A stretch of DNA of 6,214 nucleotides. Source: an uncultured Polyangiaceae bacterium (GTDB taxonomy: Bacteria > Myxococcota_A > Polyangia > Polyangiales > Houyiibacteriaceae). The position numbers and the translations under genes are program-made. Of this stretch, positions 1 through 4,275 are shown piece after piece. The DNA lies in the NCBI GenBank assembly GCA_947258625.1, contig CAMYJN010000158.1, positions 1 through 6,214 of the forward strand. Direction: 5' to 3'. Numbering within the stretch: the first letter of the stretch is position 1; each line of letters starts with the position of its first letter. The notes under the pieces are model-generated. The model saw nothing but the letters and a program-made list of their open reading frames with translations. It was not told the origin of the DNA and did no database searches.

Positions 1-2
1 AC

Positions 3-611
3 GAATACGTGCAGGCCGGCACGCTCGTCGCCACCCTGCTCGCAGGCGATCAGATCGAAGTCAGCGTATCGGTTCCTGCATCCATCATTCGCAGCATCAA
101 GAAGGGCGCCGATGCCGTGGCTCGCTTTGATTCGCTCGACGGGCGGGCGCTCAAAGGAACGGTGACCGAAGTCGGCGTGTCGAGTGCAGCTGGCGCAACG
201 ACGTTCCCGGTCACCGTGCGGTTGACCGAAGGGCAAGATCAGGTGCGAGCCGGCATGACAGCCGACGTCACTTTCGTTTTGGCCGCCGCGAAGAACGGGC
301 CCAAGTACGCGCTCCCGACCAGCGCGGTCGGTGAAGACCGTGACGGTCGATTCGTGTTCAAAGTCGAACGCGCGGACGACGGGCTCGGCGTCGTGCATCG
401 AAAGCCTGTCGAGGTCGGCCAGCTACTGTCCAACGGCGTCGAGATCAACTCTGGGGTGGAGCCCGGCGACTTGGTGGTCACGGCAGGCGTCAGCCGCATC
501 TATGACGGCCTACAAGTCCGAGTTCCTCCGAAGCCCGGGTCGGAGCCCGCAAACATCGCGCCTCCCGGTCCGAGCGAGCAGGCGCCCGTCGAACCCCCCG
601 AGACGCCATGA
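3..611 (+). CDS. RND efflux periplasmic adaptor (membrane fusion protein), C-terminal part, 5'-truncated
   Basis: This is the periplasmic adaptor that links an RND pump in the inner membrane to an outer-membrane channel. The frame is open from base 3 (E-Y-V-QAGTLVATL), so the GTG at base 9 is internal and the true start lies upstream. The end of the lipoyl/biotinyl-like region is seen first (QAGTLVATL). A beta-barrel domain follows, roughly codons 15-97 of the visible part, with the typical stretch VRAGMTADVTFVLA. Then comes a membrane-proximal domain with ALPTSAVGEDRDGRFVFKV and the closing pattern GVEPGDLVVTAGVSRIYDGL. The last ~25 residues are a proline-rich tail (PPKPG...PPGPSEQ...PPETP), presumably disordered. 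The signal peptide or lipoprotein signal and the alpha-hairpin are outside the window. The stop overlaps the permease start in ATGA, which implies translational coupling and a 1:1 operon partner. Family assignment is firm; the substrate cannot be told. Confidence 0.9.
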   Translation, partial: EYVQAGTLVATLLAGDQIEVSVSVPASIIRSIKKGADAVARFDSLDGRALKGTVTEVGVSSAAGATTFPVTVRLTEGQDQVRAGMTADVTFVLAAAKNGPKYALPTSAVGEDRDGRFVFKVERADDGLGVVHRKPVEVGQLLSNGVEINSGVEPGDLVVTAGVSRIYDGLQVRVPPKPGSEPANIAPPGPSEQAPVEPPETP

Positions 612-3600
612 GCCTCACCGAGTTCGCATTAGAGCGACGCACGGTCACCGGCACGCTGATCGCCGTTCTCATATTCGCCGGCGTCGGTGCCTATGTGAAC
701 GCACCCCGCCAAATGGACCCCGGGTTCATCATCCGGACCGCGATGATCACGACCAATTTCCCGGGCGCCAGTCCGGCGCGCGTCGAGCAGCTGATCACCG
801 ACCCCATCGAGAAGGCCGTCCAGGAGATCCCCGAGCTCGACTTCGTCAACAGTGAAAGCCGGACGGGCGTTTCGGTCATCTACGTGAACATCCGCGAGGA
901 GTTCAAGGAGATGCGTCCCATCTGGGACGACCTGAGGCGCAAAGTCGATGCCGTCGCGCCGAACTTGCCCGAGGGCGTCATCGGACCGAACGTCAACGAC
1001 GAGTTCGGGGATGTGTATCCGATCATGTTCAGCATGACCGGCGACGGCTTCTCGTACATGCAGCTCAAAGACATCGCCGATGACCTCCGCGACGAGCTCT
1101 TGCGCGTCGAATCGGTCGCCAAAGTCGACATTCTTGGCGCACAAGAAGAACGCCTCTTCGTCGAGTACAACAATGCCGTGCTGAGCAAGCTCGGGATGAC
1201 GCCCAAGTTCCTCAAGGACAACCTCCAGCAACGCAACATCATTCAGCCCGGCGGGGAAATCGACGTCGAACGGGAATCGATTGCGCTCGAGCCGAGCGGG
1301 AACTTCGCCTCGGTCGACGAGCTCAAACGAACGGTGATTCGGTTGCCGACGAACGATGAGCTGGTCTACTTGGAAGACATCGTCGACATCTACCGTGACT
1401 ACGTCGACCCGCCCGAAGGGCTCGTTCGCATCGACGGCCACCCTGGCTTGACGCTCGCGATCTCCATGGCCGAAGGGGGAAACCTGATTCAACTCGGAGA
1501 ACGGCTCGAGGGGTTCTTCCAGTTCATCCAAGAGCAATACCCGCACGGCGTCGACTTCCATAAGACCTACTTCCAGCCCACCATCGTCGAAAAGAAGGTC
1601 GGCGATTTCGTCGATAGCGTCGTTCAGGCGGTCGTGATCGTCCTCGTGATCATGCTGCTGACCCTGGGTCTACGGACCGGATTCGTGGTGGCGACGCTCG
1701 TGCCGGCCACGATGATCATCGCGATGTGGGTCATGAGCCTTTTCGGCATTCAGCTCGATCAGATGTCGCTTGCGGGCCTGATCATCGCGCTCGGCTTGCT
1801 GGTCGACAATGCGATCGTGGTCTCGGAGTCGATCATGGTGCGGATGGCCGGCGGCGAAAAAGGAGTCCCTGCCGCGCTCGCGGCGACTAAGGAGCTCCGG
1901 GTCCCGCTCTTGATCGCTTCACTCACCACAGCCGCCGCGTTCCTGCCGATCCGGCTCGCCGAATCGGCCGTCGGCGAATACACGGGCGTGCTTTTCTCGG
2001 TGGTGACCATCACCTTGCTGGTCTCCTGGGTGCTGGCGCTCACCATGATCCCGGTCCTCTGCGTGAAGTTCCTGAAACCGAAGAAGATCGAAGAGCCGTT
2101 CAACTCGAGGTTCTATCGCTTCTACCGGAGAAGCATTCTCGCGGTGCTACGACATCCCGTTCTCAGCATCGCGATCGCAGTCGTGGGGTTTTTCGCCGGG
2201 ATACAGCTCTACAATTTCGTTCCGCAGCTCTTCTTTCCGCAGCAGGCCAGCAACTTCTTCATTGCGGAGCTCACCTTCCCGCCGGGCACTTCGATTCGGA
2301 CCACCGAGGCCATGATCAAGGACATGGATTCGTATCTCGAGAGCGAGCTCAGCGCCGACGAAAACAAAGAAGGCGTGACCCACTGGGCGTCCTTCATCAG
2401 CATGAGCCCCCCGCGCTTCACCCTCACCTACAATCCGGACGCCCCCAGGCCTCGCTACTCGGAGACCATGTTCCACACGTCGACGCCCGAGGTCGTCCCC
2501 GAGGTGATGGAGAAGCTCGAGCACCACATGACCGAGCGATATCCAGATATCCGTCCGCACATACGGCCGCTCGGCAATGGCCCGCCGGTGCGAAAGCCGA
2601 TCGAGGTCCGGATCTCGGGGAAGGACGCCGACAAGGTCTTCGAGATCGCCGACCAGGTGAAGCAGTGGCTCAACGACCGCGAAGACACGCGCAACGTCGG
2701 TGACGACTGGGGCCCCAAAGTGAAAAAGTTGGTCATCGAAGTGAGCGGCGACCGCGCGCGCCGTGCAGGTATCACCAACGAAGATGTCGCGACCTCGCTT
2801 CAAACCTTCTTGAGCGGCTACGAAACCACGCGCTACCGAGAAGATGACAAAACCATTCCGGTGGTCTTGCGATCGGTCGCCGAAGGCCGACGCAACATCG
2901 ACCGGCTGGCAACCCTGAGCGTCTTTGCCGAAGACGGTAGCTCGGTGCCGCTGACCCAGGTCGCCAGCGGCGAGCTGGAGTGGGAGTCGTCCGAAATTTT
3001 GAGGCGCGACCTCTACCCCACGGTGACCGTCGACAGCGATACGGCCGCTGGCGTGACACCCTTCGACGTCATTGCTGAGCTCACCCCCTGGCTCGAAGAG
3101 CAGAAGCGGGCCTGGGGCATCGGTTACCGCTACGAGCTTGGCGGCGAGGTCGAAGGCTCGGGCGATGCCAACGCATCCATCGCGGCCAAGCTGCCGATCG
3201 CCGGCATGGTGATTCTCATGCTGCTCGTCTGGCAGTTCAACTCACTGCGCAAGCCCGCCATCGTCCTCGCGACGATTCTGTTTGCGCTCGTGGGCGTTGC
3301 GATAGGCCTGCTTACCGTCCACTGGACAGGCCTGCCTGGCGGCTACTTCGGCTTCATGACGCTCCTCGGCATCGTCTCCCTCGCGGGCATCGTCATCAAC
3401 AACGGCATCGTCTTAATCGACCGCATCGACATTGAAATGACCGAGAACGGCCTCAGTCCACCCCAGGCCGTCATTCAAGCTGCACAGCAGCGTTTTCGCC
3501 CGATCATGCTCACCACTGCAACGACGATCAGCAGCTTGATCCCGCTCTACGTAGGTGGTGAAGAGATGTTTCAGCCCATGGCGGTAGCGATTATGGCCGG

Positions 3601-3700
3601 CCTCCTCTTCTCCACACTCCTCACGCTCGGCTTCGTCCCCCTGCTCTACTCCCTCTTGTACCGAGTGAGCTTCAAAGACTTCGTCTACGCGAGCGACTAG
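608..3700 (+). CDS. RND efflux transporter permease subunit (AcrB-superfamily, HAE1-like)
   Basis: Proton-driven inner-membrane efflux pump, complete at 1030 residues, close to AcrB-type size (~1030-1050). The start is set by the ATGA overlap with the adaptor gene and by a family-typical N-terminus (MSLTEFALERRTVTGTLIAV) with TM1 at about residues 14-34. A large periplasmic porter loop follows, then TM2-TM6 from about residue 338. TM4 carries GLLVDNAIVVSE (D400, N401), where AcrB has two aspartates. A second porter loop leads to the C-terminal membrane bundle, with GIVINNGIVLID in TM10 (N931 at the position of the AcrB relay lysine) and RFRPIMLTT in TM11 (R962/R964). The DN/NN pattern and the N-terminus (FALxxRTVTxxL...MDPGF) recall TriC/MexK-like and other drug-type branches rather than CzcA metal pumps; this is inference. 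No clear Shine-Dalgarno precedes the ATG, consistent with coupled translation. No frameshift is visible. Substrates cannot be predicted. Confidence 0.95.
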   Translation: MSLTEFALERRTVTGTLIAVLIFAGVGAYVNAPRQMDPGFIIRTAMITTNFPGASPARVEQLITDPIEKAVQEIPELDFVNSESRTGVSVIYVNIREEFKEMRPIWDDLRRKVDAVAPNLPEGVIGPNVNDEFGDVYPIMFSMTGDGFSYMQLKDIADDLRDELLRVESVAKVDILGAQEERLFVEYNNAVLSKLGMTPKFLKDNLQQRNIIQPGGEIDVERESIALEPSGNFASVDELKRTVIRLPTNDELVYLEDIVDIYRDYVDPPEGLVRIDGHPGLTLAISMAEGGNLIQLGERLEGFFQFIQEQYPHGVDFHKTYFQPTIVEKKVGDFVDSVVQAVVIVLVIMLLTLGLRTGFVVATLVPATMIIAMWVMSLFGIQLDQMSLAGLIIALGLLVDNAIVVSESIMVRMAGGEKGVPAALAATKELRVPLLIASLTTAAAFLPIRLAESAVGEYTGVLFSVVTITLLVSWVLALTMIPVLCVKFLKPKKIEEPFNSRFYRFYRRSILAVLRHPVLSIAIAVVGFFAGIQLYNFVPQLFFPQQASNFFIAELTFPPGTSIRTTEAMIKDMDSYLESELSADENKEGVTHWASFISMSPPRFTLTYNPDAPRPRYSETMFHTSTPEVVPEVMEKLEHHMTERYPDIRPHIRPLGNGPPVRKPIEVRISGKDADKVFEIADQVKQWLNDREDTRNVGDDWGPKVKKLVIEVSGDRARRAGITNEDVATSLQTFLSGYETTRYREDDKTIPVVLRSVAEGRRNIDRLATLSVFAEDGSSVPLTQVASGELEWESSEILRRDLYPTVTVDSDTAAGVTPFDVIAELTPWLEEQKRAWGIGYRYELGGEVEGSGDANASIAAKLPIAGMVILMLLVWQFNSLRKPAIVLATILFALVGVAIGLLTVHWTGLPGGYFGFMTLLGIVSLAGIVINNGIVLIDRIDIEMTENGLSPPQAVIQAAQQRFRPIMLTTATTISSLIPLYVGGEEMFQPMAVAIMAGLLFSTLLTLGFVPLLYSLLYRVSFKDFVYASD

Positions 3701-3748
3701 CGGACATACGGGGCGCGGAAAAAGGCGCGACGCGGGACTGCGCCGAAC

Positions 3749-3807
3749 GGCTCGGCTTGCAAAGGTGGCCGGAGGGGCTTGAAGCCTGAGGCCACGCAAG
3801 CCGAGCC
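3749..3807. repeat. Long nested hairpin (12-bp perfect outer stem)
   Basis: GGCTCGGCTTGC at 3749-3760 is perfectly complementary to GCAAGCCGAGCC at 3796-3807. After a four-base bulge on the left side only (AAAG, 3761-3764), a second perfect stem follows without a gap on the right: GTGGCC 3765-3770 with GGCCAC 3790-3795. A small GGCT/AGCC stem sits at the tip (3776-3779 with 3783-3786). No T-run follows, so it is not a classical intrinsic terminator, though it could still stall polymerase or protect the 3' end of the efflux mRNA. It forms the first arm of the 3710-3900 element. Confidence 0.75.
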
Positions 3808-3811
3808 TCGT

Positions 3812-3860
3812 CGCATGCGCCAATCCGCGGTGGTTGCTGTATTGCGGATTGGCACACGCG
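3812..3860. repeat. Second internal hairpin with 10-bp perfect core stem
   Basis: GCCAATCCGC (3819-3828) pairs perfectly with GCGGATTGGC (3844-3853). Extending to 3812-3814/3858-3860, 15 of 17 positions pair, with two A/C mismatches (3815/3857 and 3818/3854). The 15-nt loop (3829-3843) begins GGTGGTTGCTG. That 11-mer is the exact reverse complement of 4095-4105. No T-tract follows. It forms the second arm of the 3710-3900 element. Confidence 0.7.
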
Positions 3861-3987
3861 GCGTCGACTCCGCCCCCCATCGCGCCTTCTTCCGCGCCCC
3901 TCCATTCATATCCAGTTGCGTAAAAGCGTGACACAGGAGCACCCCCCACAAGACAGCAGGCGGCAGCGCGAGCCGGAACGGCGAAGC

Positions 3988-4005
3988 CCGGCGCGAATGC
4001 GCCGG
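3988..4005. repeat. Short GC hairpin with GAAT loop
   Basis: CCGGCGC (3988-3994) and GCGCCGG (3999-4005) form a perfect 7-bp stem closed by the four-base loop GAAT. Smaller potential stems flank it: GCCG-GAA-CGGC at 3972-3982, and GGCA...TGCC at 4009-4028. The recurring GCGAA/GCGAAG words around it give a REP-like look. It might terminate or stabilise a transcript; there is no T-tract. Confidence 0.5.
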
Positions 4006-4049
4006 CAAGGCAGAGCGAAGCGAATGCCGCGCCAGGGAGGACTACGGAT

Positions 4050-4065
4050 GGGGGTGGGCGGGCGG
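4050..4065 (+). other. G-rich tract, possible G-quadruplex
   Basis: The + strand reads GGGGGTGGGCGGGCGG: four G-runs separated by single bases, the last only two G. A two-tetrad quadruplex is possible, and a three-tetrad one only with imperfection. The same Gs (4050-4056) could instead pair with CACCCCC at 3940-3946. It directly precedes the AT-rich palindrome. Confidence 0.3.
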
Positions 4066-4077
4066 TGTAATTAAACC
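4064..4077. promoter_or_regulatory. AT-rich near-palindrome, operator-like
   Basis: GGTGTAATTAAACC is symmetric at 6 of its 7 base pairs (only 4067/4074 fails). The centre, TAATTA, is the most AT-rich point in an otherwise very GC-rich spacer. This is the form of a dimeric regulator site, or a -10-like unwinding site for either strand. It lies about 200 bp upstream of the permease start. The regulator is unknown. Confidence 0.3.
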
Positions 4078-4094
4078 TGACCAGGCCCCACGTC

Positions 4095-4105
4095 CAGCAA
4101 CCACC
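4095..4105 (+). other. 11-nt segment complementary to the loop of the 3812-3860 hairpin
   Basis: CAGCAACCACC matches the reverse complement of 3829-3839 with no mismatch. Those 11 bases are most of the 15-nt loop of the second hairpin, so an RNA spanning both could form a long-range pseudoknot about 250 nt apart. A chance match of this length in a GC-biased 575-bp region is not negligible, so this is tentative. Confidence 0.35.
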
Positions 4106-4110
4106 CCTCA

Positions 4111-4200
4111 CCGCATCCGCGGCAGCGTCAGTGCCAGCGTCAGTCCCAGCGTCAGCACCCGCACCCGCACCAGCGCCAGCGTCAGTGTCAGCGCCAGTGA
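4111..4200. repeat. Hexanucleotide tandem array, about 15 units
   Basis: Fifteen contiguous hexamers are in register. They start CCGCAT, CCGCGG, then run CAGCGT, CAGTGC, CAGCGT, CAGTCC, CAGCGT, CAGCAC, CCGCAC, CCGCAC, CAGCGC, CAGCGT, CAGTGT, CAGCGC, CAGTGA. The consensus is about C-(A/C)-G-(C/T)-N-N, and CAGCGT occurs four times. One frame on the minus strand reads as an Ala/Asp/Gly/Thr low-complexity string (such as GADAGTDAGTDA), a composition seen in linkers of secreted proteins. No plausible host gene surrounds it. It could vary in copy number. Confidence 0.8.
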
Positions 4201-4238
4201 ACGTGCGCCTACCTTCCTTAGCCACAAGCTCTTTCAAT

Positions 4239-4267
4239 TTGGCGCAGCGTCCCCTCCCGCCTAATCT
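4239..4267 (+). promoter_or_regulatory. Possible sigma70-type promoter for the APC permease
   Basis: TTGGCG (4239-4244; 4 of 6 to consensus) is followed after exactly 17 bp by TAATCT (4262-4267; 3 of 6). Transcription would begin near 4274-4276, at the GTG start codon itself, which would make a leaderless mRNA. That fits the absence of a Shine-Dalgarno sequence upstream of 4276. The match to consensus is modest, and the true promoter could lie further upstream, for example near 4064-4077. Confidence 0.3.
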
Positions 4268-4275
4268 TCGCCCCA

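Larger units (their letters stand above)
3710..3900. repeat. 191-bp element bounded by 21-bp inverted repeats (MITE-like or structured-RNA candidate)
   Basis: Bases 3710-3730 are the reverse complement of 3880-3900 at 20 of 21 positions; the only mismatch is A3721 against C3889. The arms begin GGGGCGCGG and end GGCGCGA. Partial pairing continues inward (3733-3736 with 3869-3872, 3740-3745 with 3859-3864). The interior holds two separate hairpins (3749-3807 and 3812-3860), so the full segment can fold as a Y-shaped three-way junction. It starts 9 bp after the permease stop codon. No flanking target-site duplication is evident, and there is no transposase gene. It may be a non-autonomous palindromic repeat, an RNA element in the 3' UTR of the efflux mRNA, or a processing/termination structure. 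The pairing is seen directly; the role is unknown. Confidence 0.7.
3701..4275. other. Structured, gene-free spacer between efflux operon and permease gene
   Basis: This 575-bp stretch has no convincing coding region. Open frames here on the minus strand are long only because of GC bias; they run antisense through both flanking genes. Instead it is dense with symmetry: a 191-bp element with long terminal inverted repeats, two internal hairpins, a distal segment complementary to one loop, a short GC hairpin, a G-rich tract, an AT-rich near-palindrome, a hexamer array and a possible promoter. Each is entered separately. No tRNA or rRNA is recognisable. Confidence 0.75.

Noticed and set aside
629..1561. 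310-codon minus-strand open frame inside the RND gene
   Set aside because: Antisense shadow of the permease caused by GC-rich third positions; its translation is Asp/Val/Leu-rich without a family pattern.
3749..3807. Classical rho-independent terminator for the efflux operon
   Set aside because: The stem is strong but no T-run follows; the segment after the hairpin is TCGTCGCAT. Kept only as a hairpin.
3705..3910. Target-site duplication around the inverted-repeat element
   Set aside because: Only a four-base CATA occurs on both sides (3705-3708 and 3907-3910), at unequal distances from the ends, so it gives no real support for transposition.
4111..4200. CRISPR array
   Set aside because: Units are contiguous 6-bp repeats with no spacers, and no cas gene is nearby.
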